Shown: in pieces, positions 6,828 through 16,152 of the stretch | Numbering within the stretch: position 1 is the stretch's first letter | Layout of the letters: each line of letters starts with the position of its first letter | NCBI GenBank assembly: GCA_934466515.1 | Contig: CAKSLH010000004.1 | Location: forward strand, 124,001-188,000 | From: an uncultured Eubacteriales bacterium | GTDB taxonomy: Bacteria; Bacillota; Clostridia; Oscillospirales; Acutalibacteraceae | Reading direction: 5' to 3' | Length of the DNA stretch: 64,000 nucleotides | Program-made: the position numbers and the translations under genes | Notes under the pieces: generated by a model | What the model was told of the DNA's origin: nothing | What the model saw: only the letters and a program-made list of their open reading frames with translations | Databases searched by the model: none

Positions 6828-8380
6828 GATTAGGTGTTGATATCGGCGGTACAAAAATCAATATAGGTGTGCTGGATGAAAAGAACCGTATAATTAAAAA
6901 CAGTATTTATAAGGTTTGCGACACCGAAAATGTCCCGAATCTGATAAATGATTTTCTCTTTGAATTTTATAAAGAAACAGGATTTTCATCTCATGACATC
7001 GGTTGCTGCGGAATAGGAGTCCCCGGAACGGTAAGTGAAGACGGATATCGGTTACTTAAAGCTCCGAATATTGATATACTTACCTCAGAAACTGCTATAC
7101 AAACAGAAGAAAAGACAGGTATTCCATGCGTCTTGATTCAGGATTCGCGCGCGGCGGCTTTTGCCGAATATATAATGAGCGGAAAAGAATACAAAACATT
7201 TATTTGCATAACGCTCGGCACGGGAATAGGAACAGGAATTGTTTTAAACGGAAAGATTTATTCGGGAGGATTGGGAAATGCAGGAGAGCTCGGACATATT
7301 CCCGTAAAAGGCGGAACAAGACCGTGCGGCTGCGGAAAGACCGGCTGTCTTGAAACTTATACCGCCGGAAAAGGGCTCGACAAAACAGCGGAAGAATTGT
7401 TAGGCGAAAAAAGCAAGGCTAAAGATTTGTTTGAAGCCGCAAAAAACGGAAATGAGGAATGCAAGAAAGCAATAAACAGCGCTGTTGAGCTTTTAGCAAG
7501 CGGAATAACTTCACTTGTCAACATCATTTCCCCGGAAATAATAGTTTTCAGCGGGGGACTTATCAATCAAACAGAATTATATATTGACCCGCTTTTTAAG
7601 AAAATTAAAGAATATTGTTACAATACCGGAGTAAAACCCAAACTCAAAATAGCCGCTTTGGGAGAAAACGCACCAATGGTAGGTGCCGCACTTCTGCCTG
7701 AAGTCGGAAAAAAGGATTTTGAAATTTCCGCTTCAATTATGTGCGCGGACATTCTTAATCTTGAAAAAGCAATCGACGAATTATCAAATGCAAATGTGAA
7801 ATATCTCCATTGCGATATTATGGACAACCATTTTGTTCCTAATATGATGATTCCTGCGGAATTTATTAACAAAATAAAAAAACGCAAGAATGTTCATCTT
7901 GATATCCATATAATGGCGGATTCACCGGAATTGATTATAGATATGCTGAATGCCGATAAAAATGATATAATTTCTTTCCACTATGAAAGCACCTGCCATG
8001 TTCAGCGCATTATTGATAAAATTAAGGAAAAAGGATGCCGTGTAGGAATTGCTCTGAATCCGTCGACTCCGATAGAACTTTTAAAAGAAGTTTTACCGCA
8101 GATAGATTTAGTGCTCGTGATGACAGTAAATCCCGGATTTGCAGGACAGAAAATTGTCGATTACGGTATAGAAAAGATTAAAGATGTTCGCAGCTATCTT
8201 GATTCTCATGGGAGAAACAGCATACAGATAGAGGTTGACGGCAACTGCAGCTTTGAAAATGCTCCTAAAATGATCGCCTCGGGGGCTGATATAATAGTTT
8301 GCGGAAGTTCAAGTATATTTAATTCCGAATTTTCTATAAAACAAGGTGTAGAAAAGCTAATTGAAAAAGTGAAAGGATGA
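6821..8380 (+). CDS. Fused ROK sugar kinase and allulose-6-phosphate/ribulose-phosphate 3-epimerase
   Basis: The 519-residue protein joins two complete enzymes. Residues 1-295 are a ROK kinase: ATP motif DIGGTK, catalytic region QDSRAAAFAEY, GTGIGTG, and the zinc motif PCGCGKTGCLE. Residues about 301-519 are an RPE-fold epimerase with metal and catalytic ligands in HCDIMD (near 330), the following His of HLDIHIM, and EVDGNCS. The forms MTVNPGFAGQ and EVDGNCS resemble E. coli AlsE more than Rpe (usually PGFGGQ and DGG). With rpiB this supplies all three steps from D-allose to fructose-6-phosphate. The reading frame is continuous through the junction, so the fusion is not a frameshift artefact. 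Confidence 0.9.
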   Translation: MLRLGVDIGGTKINIGVLDEKNRIIKNSIYKVCDTENVPNLINDFLFEFYKETGFSSHDIGCCGIGVPGTVSEDGYRLLKAPNIDILTSETAIQTEEKTGIPCVLIQDSRAAAFAEYIMSGKEYKTFICITLGTGIGTGIVLNGKIYSGGLGNAGELGHIPVKGGTRPCGCGKTGCLETYTAGKGLDKTAEELLGEKSKAKDLFEAAKNGNEECKKAINSAVELLASGITSLVNIISPEIIVFSGGLINQTELYIDPLFKKIKEYCYNTGVKPKLKIAALGENAPMVGAALLPEVGKKDFEISASIMCADILNLEKAIDELSNANVKYLHCDIMDNHFVPNMMIPAEFINKIKKRKNVHLDIHIMADSPELIIDMLNADKNDIISFHYESTCHVQRIIDKIKEKGCRVGIALNPSTPIELLKEVLPQIDLVLVMTVNPGFAGQKIVDYGIEKIKDVRSYLDSHGRNSIQIEVDGNCSFENAPKMIASGADIIVCGSSSIFNSEFSIKQGVEKLIEKVKG

Positions 8381-8386
8381 CTGTCT

Positions 8387-9484
8387 TTGGAAAATGTTTT
8401 TTATATAACCGATTTCGGCGCTGTGGGCGACGGTAAAACCGACTGCACTGAGGCAATACAAGCCGCTCTTAACAAAGCAGGAGAAATAAAAGGGTGTGTT
8501 GCGGTGCCGCCCGGGAAATTTATGTGCGGAGAGCTTACCGTTCCGCCGAGCGTGACTCTTTCGGGCTTTTCAGGTTGGGGATACCGCGAATACGGCGGCT
8601 CTGTACTTTCACTTAATGACAAAAATGCCGACTGTCTTTTAAATCTTACGGGAGCGCACGGCTGCCGCATAATCGGTCTGCAGCTTCTCGGCGATGAGGT
8701 CTCAGAATTCGGTGCCTGCGGAATAGGTGTTTTTTGGGAAGATTATTCAACAAGAGATAATTATGAGCTTTTTAAGGAAAAAAATCTGTTTCCCGAGCCT
8801 ACTCAGGAGGGATTCAGAGAGGACTCGTTCGTGATAGAAAATTGTCAGATAAAAAATTTCGGCGGCGACGGAATTCATCTTCAGCATATTTTTGCTTTTA
8901 CCGTAAAAGGTTGTATGATAATGGCAAACGGCAAAAACGCAATCTATCTTACAGGTTGGGACGGCTGGATAACCGATAATATTATGCATACAAACCGCGG
9001 CGCGGCTATTTACAGCGACGATAATTTTTCATCATTTTCAATTACGGGCAACAGAATCGAGTGGAACCACAACGGAGGAATAAATATTGCTTTCGGCGGT
9101 TCGCTCAATATAAATAATAACTGCTTTGACCGAGCCTACGGTCCGTCGGTGCAGATACGCTCGGGCAAATACCGTTCAAACTCAATAACTCTTACAGGCA
9201 ATATATTCAGAAGAAGCGGAAAGCACCGAACTGATTTTGAGGAAGACCCGTATCTTAACTCACATATACTGCTTAACGATACCGACCGCACTGTTATAAA
9301 CGCGAATGTTTTCGGTACAGGAAAGGACGACCACGGCAAAGGAACTCTGTCACCCGACTATTCGGTTGTGCTTAAAAACTGCAATAATTGTATTATTACC
9401 TCAAATTCAATGACGAACGGCTCGCTCAAAAAAGATATTCTGAATTTTAACGAAAAAGAAAATATAATAAAAGATAACGGATGA
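8387..9484 (+). CDS. Right-handed parallel beta-helix protein (pectate-lyase-like glycosidase or epimerase fold)
   Basis: This 365-residue protein starts with the N-terminal motif ITDFGAVGDGKTDCTEAIQ found in pectate-lyase-superfamily and GH28-like proteins. Repeated beta-helix rungs follow, such as FVIENCQIKNFGGDGIH, and VKGCMIMANGKNAIYL. The start is a TTG at 8387 preceded by AAAGGA overlapping the previous stop codon, so it is the last gene of the operon. No signal peptide is visible, so it probably acts in the cytosol on an imported glycoside. The precise activity cannot be assigned. Confidence 0.75.
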   Translation: MENVFYITDFGAVGDGKTDCTEAIQAALNKAGEIKGCVAVPPGKFMCGELTVPPSVTLSGFSGWGYREYGGSVLSLNDKNADCLLNLTGAHGCRIIGLQLLGDEVSEFGACGIGVFWEDYSTRDNYELFKEKNLFPEPTQEGFREDSFVIENCQIKNFGGDGIHLQHIFAFTVKGCMIMANGKNAIYLTGWDGWITDNIMHTNRGAAIYSDDNFSSFSITGNRIEWNHNGGINIAFGGSLNINNNCFDRAYGPSVQIRSGKYRSNSITLTGNIFRRSGKHRTDFEEDPYLNSHILLNDTDRTVINANVFGTGKDDHGKGTLSPDYSVVLKNCNNCIITSNSMTNGSLKKDILNFNEKENIIKDNG

Positions 9485-9502
9485 AAATTTTATTAAATTT
9501 TC

Positions 9503-9800
9503 GTGCCGTAAGGCATACATTGGTCTAATATCTAAACGAATACCCCTCAGTCAGCTTACGCTGACGACGCTTTTCCTCCGGAAGACGGGAACCCTTTTGT
9601 CTGCTGTCGCAGACATTTCCCCTAATAGGGGAATCACCTCTGTTTTTCGGTTTCACCGAAAAAAGAAGGGAGCCGTTTTTTTAGTTTCGCAGAAACCCCA
9701 GCTTCCCCTTTAGACGAAAGGGGAAGTGGGTCAGCCTGAAAGGCTGAGCCGATAGGGTTTGGTTATAATCGCGGCAAAGCCGCACATTTGTCTAATGTCT
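9503..9800 (-). repeat. Modular hairpin repeat, copy 2 (long form, inverted)
   Basis: This minus-strand copy carries the same blocks as copy 1 in the same order: the GTCTGC/GCAGAC hairpin, the CCGTCTTCCGGAGG block, CCCCTTT/AAAGGGG, and the AACCAAACCC block. Three hairpin stems differ but still pair: TCAGC/GCTGA, TTTTCGG/CCGAAAA and TCAGCCT/AGGCTGA. Both ends carry the TCTAANN heptads and a GTGC-type hairpin. The 9791-9797 heptad TCTAATG supplies the TAG stop of the AraC gene. Confidence 0.85.
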
Positions 9801-10568
9801 GCCGGTTGATTTTTTGTATTCCATAGGCGTTATTCCTTCGGATTTTAAAAATGCTCGATTAAAGGTCCGAGTGGTCGAAAAGCCTGTTTTTATGCTGATT
9901 TCGGTGAAATTCAGCTTATTTTGTTCTATCAGCGCTTTTGCGGCGCTTATTCTTAAATCGTTTATATAGCCCCTGAAATTTATCTTAAGCTTATCTGAAA
10001 ATATATGCGAAAGATATCCTTTGCTGAGATTGAATTTTTCTGAAATGTCCTCAAGGCTTATATCCTGAGTATAATTTTCCTGACAGAAATTGAGAATTTT
10101 CGTTATAATCTCGGAATTCTTTTCTTTGTCGGTCTTTCCGCTTTTTTCAATAATCCTAGATAAAATCAGCTCTAAATAAAGTCTGAGACTTTTTTCCGAA
10201 CAGCTTTTATAGCTGTCTATAAGAAGAGATAAAAGCCCGAGTATTTCTTTGCCGCCGTCGCTTATCACGGGATTTAACGGCTTGTAATCGCCTGTAATTT
10301 CGCTTAAGTACGGCATTTCGTTTCTCGGGACGATAAATATAATAAATTTACCGTTTTTAAACCCCTCGTATTTGTGGAGCTGATTCGGGAATACGACAAA
10401 AGCTTCGTTTTCTCCGACTGTATATTCCTTTCCGTCTAAAAACGCGTTCCCAGAGCCGTTTATACAGTATATCACCTCTATGCTTGAATGCAGATGATAA
10501 ACATAATCGACCGTGGTTGTATAATAAGCATTTAAGAAATCGTGGCTTTGCAAAAAATAATTTTTCAT
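9792..10568 (-). CDS. AraC-family regulator of the GH3 gene
   Basis: This 258-residue protein has a cupin domain (YHLHSSIEVIYCINGSG near residue 25) and a C-terminal AraC DNA-binding domain (about 155-258; FNLSKGYLSHIFSDK and ISIKTGFSTTRTFNRAFLKS). It is divergent from the GH3 glycosidase, and the gap holds three evenly spaced direct repeats that suit this family. Its TAG stop lies inside a heptad of repeat copy 2. The family is certain; activation by a glycoside is inferred. Confidence 0.92.
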   Translation of the reverse strand: MKNYFLQSHDFLNAYYTTTVDYVYHLHSSIEVIYCINGSGNAFLDGKEYTVGENEAFVVFPNQLHKYEGFKNGKFIIFIVPRNEMPYLSEITGDYKPLNPVISDGGKEILGLLSLLIDSYKSCSEKSLRLYLELILSRIIEKSGKTDKEKNSEIITKILNFCQENYTQDISLEDISEKFNLSKGYLSHIFSDKLKINFRGYINDLRISAAKALIEQNKLNFTEISIKTGFSTTRTFNRAFLKSEGITPMEYKKSTGRH

Positions 10569-10584
10569 TTCTTCTCCGAAACAT

Positions 10585-10645
10585 CATATTTTGTCTTAAA
10601 AATAACATATTTTTTCTTGAATTATATCATATTTTATCTTATTAT
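10585..10645 (+). promoter_or_regulatory. Triple direct-repeat operator and promoter of the GH3 gene
   Basis: CATATTTTNTCTT occurs at 10585, 10606 and 10628, spaced 21 and 22 bases, so all lie on one face of the helix. A promoter TTGAAT (10617-10622), 17 bases, TATTAT (10640-10645) overlaps the second and third repeats. This fits tandem AraC-family half-sites upstream of the glycosidase gene. Confidence 0.6.
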
Positions 10646-10680
10646 ACAAGTAGAAAATATTGCTTCGGGAGGTAAACCTG

Positions 10681-13413
10681 ATGAAGATAAATAAGGATAA
10701 AAAAGTTCACGACCTGCTTTTGTGGACGGACGAAAAGGGCGCTTTAAAAGAGCTTAAGCCCCTTTGCAGGAAGCTTGCGGGCGAGGGAAGCGTTCTTCTT
10801 AAGAATGACAGAGGACTTCTTCCGCTTAAAAAAGGCGCAAAAATCGCCGTTTTCGGCAGAACGCAGGAGACCTATTACAGGAGCGGAACAGGCTCTGGCG
10901 GATGCGTTAATACCGAGAGAATGCCCTGTATTATAGATACCTTTTTAAGCGACACCGATTTTTGCGTGGATAAGGAAATAAAATCGGTTTATGAAAGCTG
11001 GATAAAAGAAAACCCTATGGTTATAAATACGGGCTGGGCAAGCGAGCTTTGGTCGCAGGAGGAAATGCCTCTTGAAAAATCCATAGTAAGTGCCGCCGCA
11101 AAAAGAAATGACGCGGCAGTAATAATCATCGGCAGAAGTGCGGGTGAAGACCATGATAATGCCGACGAAGAGGGGAGCTACCGCCTGACAAAAGCCGAAA
11201 CCGATATGATTAAAACCGTCGGTGAGAGCTTTAAAAACACAATAGTATTCTTAAATGTCGGAAATATCGTTGATATGAGCTTTTTGGATTTTTGCAATGT
11301 CACATCTCTTGTGATTGTCTGGCAGGGCGGCGAAATGGGTGACTTGGCTTTAGCGGATATAATTTCGGGCAGAACCTATCCTACAGGTAAGCTTACCGAT
11401 ACCTGCGTTAAGGATTTAAAGGCATATACCGATTATGATGCTTTCGTGGACGATTTTGAGAGCGTTTATTCAGACGATATTTTTGTCGGCTACAGATATT
11501 TTGAAACCTTTGATAAAAACGCAGTCCGTTTTCCTTTCGGCTTCGGAATGACCTATACCGAATTTTCTTCTGATTATAAAGCAGAATTTAAAGACGGCAA
11601 AATTACCGTTAGAGCAAGCTTTAAAAATATCGGAAAGCTAAACGGCAGACAGGTTCTGCAGGTTTACTGCAAAAAGCCCTGCGATGTCTTAACAAACCCT
11701 GCAAGAGAACTTATAGGCTTTGCAAAAACCTCTGAGTTAAAGCCCGACGAGAGCGAAACGCTTACTGTAGATGTTGACTTCAAAGCCCTTGCTTCTTATG
11801 ATGACAGCGGAGCTACAGGAAACAAATCCTGTTATTGCTTGCTTAAGGGCGAATATGAAATATTTGCAGGAACAGATGTAAGAAACGCCGAAAAGGTACT
11901 TAGTATAAATAATGATACACTTACCGTTACCGAGAGGCTTACAGAGGTTTGCGCGCCCGAAAAGGCGTTTGACAGAATAAAGGCTGTCGAAAATAACGGT
12001 AAATATGAAAAGCAGTATGAGCCGGCGCCGCTGAGAACGGTAGATTATATCAAAGCAATCGAGAGCAAAAGACCGAAAGATATAGAATATACAGGCGATA
12101 AAGGCATAAAGCTTTCGGATGTTGCAAACGGCAAAAACACAATGGATGAATTTGTCGCTCAGCTTTCCGATGACGCTTTAAGAAGAATGTCCGTAGGAGA
12201 GGGAATGAGCAGCTTTAAGGTGACCTACGGCACCGGCGCTGCATTCGGAGGACTTGATTTTGAGTTAAGCTCATTGGGTATTCCTGCATGCTGTGTGACC
12301 GACGGGCCCTCGGGGCTTCGCATTGACGACGGCTCAAAGGCTACTCTTTTACCTAACGGAACGCTTTTTGCAACCTCATTTGATATAAAGGCTACAGAGG
12401 AAATATTTGAGCTTTTGGGCGTTGAGGCATTTAGATATAATATCGACGCGCTTTTAGGCCCCGGACTTAATATTCATAAATCCCCCTTAAACGGCAGAAA
12501 TTTCGAATATTTTTCAGAGGATCCTTTTGTTTCGGGCAAAATGGCGGCGGCTATGACAAAGGCTATCGCAAGGTCGGGAGTAACGACTACCATTAAGCAT
12601 TTTTGCTGTAACAATCAGGAGCATAACAGGTATTCCGTGAATGCGGTGGTTTCGGAGCGCGCTTTAAGAGAAATTTATCTTAAGGGCTTTGAAATTGCGG
12701 TCAAAGAGGGCGGAGCAACATCTGTTATGACCTCGTACAATCCCGTAAACGGCAGATTTACCTCATCTCAGTACGAAATCCTTTCGACTGTTTTAAGAGA
12801 CGAATGGGGATTTTCGGGAATGGTAATGACCGACTGGTGGACAAAATGCGGCGAGCTTAACGATAACGGCAAGGATAAGCTTAAATATGCCGTCCGCGCT
12901 CAGAATGACATTTATATGGTAGCTTCTTCCGCAGACCTTAAAGAAAGCGATATTCTTTCGGGACTTAAAGAGGGCTTTATCACCTGCGGAGAATTACAGC
13001 GCAATATCAAAAATCTTTTAAATTATATTATTAAAACCCCGTCATTCGAAAGATTTGCCGACGGCGGCTGTAGGGTTCCCGAAATCTTAATGCCTGCAAG
13101 GATTGAGGATTATATAAAGACGAATGAGTTTTCGGATTTAGAAAGCGGAGTAAAATATGAGTCGGTTTCAGGCAACCGCTATCCCGCGCTTTTCGAGCTT
13201 GAATATTCCTCGGAATCACCCATTCTCGCTCAGGATAAGCTTATATTTGAGCCCGATTGGCTCGGCGGTTATCCCGTAATGCTGAACGGAACCGATAAAA
13301 AGCTTAAAAGCATTACCTTTACAATTCCGCTTGACAAAAACCCGAGAGCCTTCACGATGAAATTTTCAGATAAAATAAAGATAAGAAAGCTTATTTGTTA
13401 TAAGCATAAATGA
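10681..13413 (+). CDS. GH3 beta-glucosidase with permuted domain order
   Basis: This 910-residue family 3 glycoside hydrolase has domains in swapped order. The alpha/beta sandwich (GH3 C-terminal domain) comes first (about residues 25-240), then a fibronectin III-like domain (about 300-400), then the (beta/alpha)8 barrel (about 480-790). In the barrel, VTDGPSGLR, GPGLNIHKSPLNGRNFEYF, KHFCCNNQE and the nucleophile segment MVMTDWW are intact. Permuted GH3 enzymes are known from rumen Clostridia such as Ruminococcus albus. There is no signal peptide, so it is probably cytosolic. The ATG at 10681 follows GGGAGGT. Confidence 0.92.
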   Translation: MKINKDKKVHDLLLWTDEKGALKELKPLCRKLAGEGSVLLKNDRGLLPLKKGAKIAVFGRTQETYYRSGTGSGGCVNTERMPCIIDTFLSDTDFCVDKEIKSVYESWIKENPMVINTGWASELWSQEEMPLEKSIVSAAAKRNDAAVIIIGRSAGEDHDNADEEGSYRLTKAETDMIKTVGESFKNTIVFLNVGNIVDMSFLDFCNVTSLVIVWQGGEMGDLALADIISGRTYPTGKLTDTCVKDLKAYTDYDAFVDDFESVYSDDIFVGYRYFETFDKNAVRFPFGFGMTYTEFSSDYKAEFKDGKITVRASFKNIGKLNGRQVLQVYCKKPCDVLTNPARELIGFAKTSELKPDESETLTVDVDFKALASYDDSGATGNKSCYCLLKGEYEIFAGTDVRNAEKVLSINNDTLTVTERLTEVCAPEKAFDRIKAVENNGKYEKQYEPAPLRTVDYIKAIESKRPKDIEYTGDKGIKLSDVANGKNTMDEFVAQLSDDALRRMSVGEGMSSFKVTYGTGAAFGGLDFELSSLGIPACCVTDGPSGLRIDDGSKATLLPNGTLFATSFDIKATEEIFELLGVEAFRYNIDALLGPGLNIHKSPLNGRNFEYFSEDPFVSGKMAAAMTKAIARSGVTTTIKHFCCNNQEHNRYSVNAVVSERALREIYLKGFEIAVKEGGATSVMTSYNPVNGRFTSSQYEILSTVLRDEWGFSGMVMTDWWTKCGELNDNGKDKLKYAVRAQNDIYMVASSADLKESDILSGLKEGFITCGELQRNIKNLLNYIIKTPSFERFADGGCRVPEILMPARIEDYIKTNEFSDLESGVKYESVSGNRYPALFELEYSSESPILAQDKLIFEPDWLGGYPVMLNGTDKKLKSITFTIPLDKNPRAFTMKFSDKIKIRKLICYKHK

Positions 13414-13499
13414 TAATAAAAATCTTTCATTCATTTTTTAAAAAATTCTCATAAACGAGCGATCGCTGAGTGAAAAGTGAAGAGTTAAGAGTGAATAAG

Positions 13500-13534
13500 T
13501 AAAAAATCCTCATTCATAAGAATGAGGATTTTTT
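13500..13534. terminator. Bidirectional terminator between GH3 and tRNA-Gly
   Basis: AATCCTCATTC and GAATGAGGATT pair across a short loop with A and T runs on both sides. The T run reaches the encoded CCA of the leftward tRNA-Gly. Confidence 0.85.
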
Positions 13535-13607
13535 GGAGCGGATAACGGGAATCGAACCCGCATATTCAGCTTGGGAAGCTGACATTCTGCCATTGAATCA
13601 TATCCGC
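13534..13607 (-). tRNA. tRNA-Gly (anticodon CCC)
   Basis: On the minus strand the acceptor GCGGATA pairs with TATCCGC. The anticodon stem TCAGC/GCTGA encloses TTCCCAA, giving anticodon CCC. The T-arm is CGGGTTCGATTCCCG and CCA is encoded at 13534-13536. Confidence 0.95.
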
Positions 13608-13616
13608 GTATTACCT

Positions 13617-13645
13617 ATTATAAACCCAAAGCTGTTAAAAATCAA
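13617..13645 (-). promoter_or_regulatory. Promoter of tRNA-Gly
   Basis: Minus strand: TTGATT (13640-13645), 17 bases, TATAAT (13617-13622), ending 10 bases before the tRNA. Confidence 0.7.
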
Positions 13646-13650
13646 TACCG

Positions 13651-13687
13651 AAAACGGGCTGCAGATAAAACTTCCGCAGCCCGTTTA
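13651..13687 (-). terminator. Terminator of the CapA gene
   Basis: AAACGGGCTGC pairs with GCAGCCCGTTT, just beyond the stop codon of the leftward capA-like gene. Confidence 0.75.
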
Positions 13688-13692
13688 ATTTC

Positions 13693-15027
13693 CTATTCAA
13701 ATCTTTTCTTACAGCCTAATTTCTGCTGGCAGTCGCTAAGACCTGCCGATACGGTTGTCTTTGTTCTTTCGTATGATTTTTTAGCCGAAGCGAGTGTATT
13801 TGAATCAAGTCCTAAGGACTCTATCGCCTGCTCGCTTTCGAGCGGATAAATCGTATACTGCGCCTTGTAGCGTTCTCCCGTTTTCTTGACCCATGTCGGA
13901 ATTATGTCGGTTGCGGTCAGCTTTACTCTTCCGTCGCCGTATTTTGTAAAAGTGTAGTAGAATAAAACTCCGTCCTCGGTCTGTCCGCCGGGGCACTGTG
14001 CGCTCAGCTCCTCAAGCCGCTGATTTGAAATCGCGTTTCCCATTGAGTAAAGGCAAACAGTCTGCCTCGTAGAGTCCGAAGATGTAAGCATTTCCATAGG
14101 CTGAACAACATGCGGGTGTCCCCCGACTATAACATCCGCGCCGATATCGCAGAGCTTTTGCGCTATAGTTTTTTGAGAATCGTTTTGCTTAAGCTGATAT
14201 TCCTCGCCCCAGTGCATGTAGAAAACTATGCACTCCGCGCCGTCGTTTTTCATATCCGCTACGGCCTTCTCGGCGCTTTGATAAAATCCGTCAAGATTCT
14301 GATAGGAAAATGAATTGATAAGCGGATTTGCCTCGGTTGAAATCATTGCTCCGTTTATCGATTTTCTCCCCGCAACATCGCATTTGTTCTCATAAGTGTA
14401 GCAGACCATGCCGATTTTTATGCCGTTTATGTCTTTTACAATATAAGTGTGGTCGGATTCCTGCTCCTTTGTGCCTAAAAACTCGGCGTTTTTCTCCTTT
14501 AAAACCTTAACCGTTCTTTTAAGCCCGTAAAGTCCGGTATCGTAGCAGTGGTTGTTAGCGGTTAAAAATAAATCAATTCCCGAATTCTGGCATTCATCAA
14601 TAAAATTATCGGGAACATTGAAATTCGGATAGCCCTTGTATTCGCCCGATTCCTTTCCGCCTAAGGTGACCTCTAAATTGGCGACGGCATAGTCAGCGTC
14701 GGTAAAATACTTTTTGATATTAGGAAAGAATGCGGAAAAATCATAGGTTCCGTCCGCCTTTTTAGCACCGTTTAACATAGGGTTGTGCAAAAGCAGGTCT
14801 CCGGTGTTTACAACCGTCGCCGTTGCGACAACAGCATTCTTATCGGGCTTTTTTGTCTGCTGAGAGGAAGTAACGGACGAGCCGTCCGATTTCGAGGTCT
14901 TAATTGATTTTGAAATCATGCTCACCGCAAATGTCACCGCCGCAATAGCCGCGATAAGCAAAACCGCGCAGCAGCATAAAAATATATTTCTTTTCCTTAT
15001 GGCTTTTTGCCTTTTTGTACTTCCCAT
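13693..15027 (-). CDS. CapA-family membrane-anchored metallophosphatase-fold protein
   Basis: This 444-residue protein has a basic N-terminus, one membrane helix (about residues 15-36), a Ser/Lys-rich linker, and a CapA/PgsA-type calcineurin-like domain. Its motifs are NTGDLLLHNPM, ANNHCYDTG, YMHWGEEY and GGHPHVVQPM. The family was named for poly-gamma-glutamate capsule synthesis, but many members have other or unknown roles in the envelope. No capB or capC gene is nearby. It is transcribed alone and ends in a terminator. Confidence 0.88.
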   Translation of the reverse strand: MGSTKRQKAIRKRNIFLCCCAVLLIAAIAAVTFAVSMISKSIKTSKSDGSSVTSSQQTKKPDKNAVVATATVVNTGDLLLHNPMLNGAKKADGTYDFSAFFPNIKKYFTDADYAVANLEVTLGGKESGEYKGYPNFNVPDNFIDECQNSGIDLFLTANNHCYDTGLYGLKRTVKVLKEKNAEFLGTKEQESDHTYIVKDINGIKIGMVCYTYENKCDVAGRKSINGAMISTEANPLINSFSYQNLDGFYQSAEKAVADMKNDGAECIVFYMHWGEEYQLKQNDSQKTIAQKLCDIGADVIVGGHPHVVQPMEMLTSSDSTRQTVCLYSMGNAISNQRLEELSAQCPGGQTEDGVLFYYTFTKYGDGRVKLTATDIIPTWVKKTGERYKAQYTIYPLESEQAIESLGLDSNTLASAKKSYERTKTTVSAGLSDCQQKLGCKKRFE

Positions 15028-15160
15028 ATTATTTCCTTTCGGTTTTTATTATAATTATAATATACTAATTCTTATAAAAAAGCAACTTGTTTTAAAAGCA
15101 GTTGAAAAAATTCCGTTTTAATGTTAAAATTGGAAAGGTAAAATAAGGACGGTGAAATCT

Positions 15161-16126
15161 ATGGATAAGGCTCTTCTTGACAAGCTTTCAGAGATAACGG
15201 AAGAGGAAATGAGGCTTAAATCGGGAGAAAAGCTTGACATTTCCGCGTATTCGGGCAACGATTCGGGAATTGTAGACTCAAAAAAGCTTTTAAAAACAGG
15301 CTCGCTTATAACCGTACGTCCGAATACGAGATTTACCTCTTTTCCGCGGCACAAGCACAATTATATTGAAATGGTCTATGTTTTAAAAGGAAAACAGACC
15401 CATATCATTGAAAATGAGAATAAAATTGTTTTGCACGAGGGCGGACTGTTGATGATGAATCAGCATGTTTATCATGAGACGGAATATTCCTCGCAAAACG
15501 ATATCGCGGTTAACTTTATTATTCTTCCCGAATTTTTTGATACGGCTATCGAAATGGCGGGCAATAAAAGCATAATAGCTGAGTTTATTTTTTCGGGTCT
15601 TTCAAGCGAAAGCCGTTCGATAGATTATATTTATTTTGATATCAAGGACGATGTTCCCGTTAAAAATCTAATAGAAAACCTTATGTGGTCGGCTGTATTT
15701 AAAAAGGGAAGCCGAAGGATAGACCAGATAACCATGGGGCTTCTTATAATGTCTCTAATGCGAAGCCCGAAGCTTTCGGTCACGGGTAAAAACGCTACCT
15801 CCGCCGAAAGCACCGCAATGCTGGCTTTAAAAGAAATTGACGAAAACTATAAATTCGCATCTCTTTCTTCCGTCGCCGAAAAAAACCATGTTTCCGCTGC
15901 CTATGTCAGCAAAGCCGTAAAGCTTGCGACGGGCAAAACCTTTAAGGAGCTGCTTTGCGATAAAAGACTTAAAAGAGCCGCGGAACTGCTTAAAACCTCA
16001 AGGCTTACGGTCGATGAAATAATAAGATATGTGGGCTATGAAAATTCAAGCTATTTTTATAAAGCGTTTTTTGAAAAATATAAAATGACTCCTAAAAGCT
16101 ACAGATTGGGCGGCAAGGTTAAATAA
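15161..16126 (+). CDS. AraC-family regulator of the rhamnose genes
   Basis: This 321-residue protein has an N-terminal cupin domain (FPRHKHNYIEMVYVLKG) and a C-terminal AraC helix-turn-helix pair (about 215-318; YVGYENSSYFYKAFFEKYKM). I chose the ATG at 15161 because the Shine-Dalgarno AAGGA lies 11 bases upstream, whereas a GTG at 15152 would be too close. It is co-directional with, and just upstream of, rhaA and rhaD, so it probably activates them in response to L-rhamnose. Confidence 0.9.
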   Translation: MDKALLDKLSEITEEEMRLKSGEKLDISAYSGNDSGIVDSKKLLKTGSLITVRPNTRFTSFPRHKHNYIEMVYVLKGKQTHIIENENKIVLHEGGLLMMNQHVYHETEYSSQNDIAVNFIILPEFFDTAIEMAGNKSIIAEFIFSGLSSESRSIDYIYFDIKDDVPVKNLIENLMWSAVFKKGSRRIDQITMGLLIMSLMRSPKLSVTGKNATSAESTAMLALKEIDENYKFASLSSVAEKNHVSAAYVSKAVKLATGKTFKELLCDKRLKRAAELLKTSRLTVDEIIRYVGYENSSYFYKAFFEKYKMTPKSYRLGGKVK

Positions 16127-16152
16127 GGTCCCTGTTTTATAAAATAATGACC

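Noticed and set aside
9503..9800. Insertion sequence with terminal inverted repeats
   Set aside because: The ends are direct-repeat modules and no transposase is encoded in any copy.
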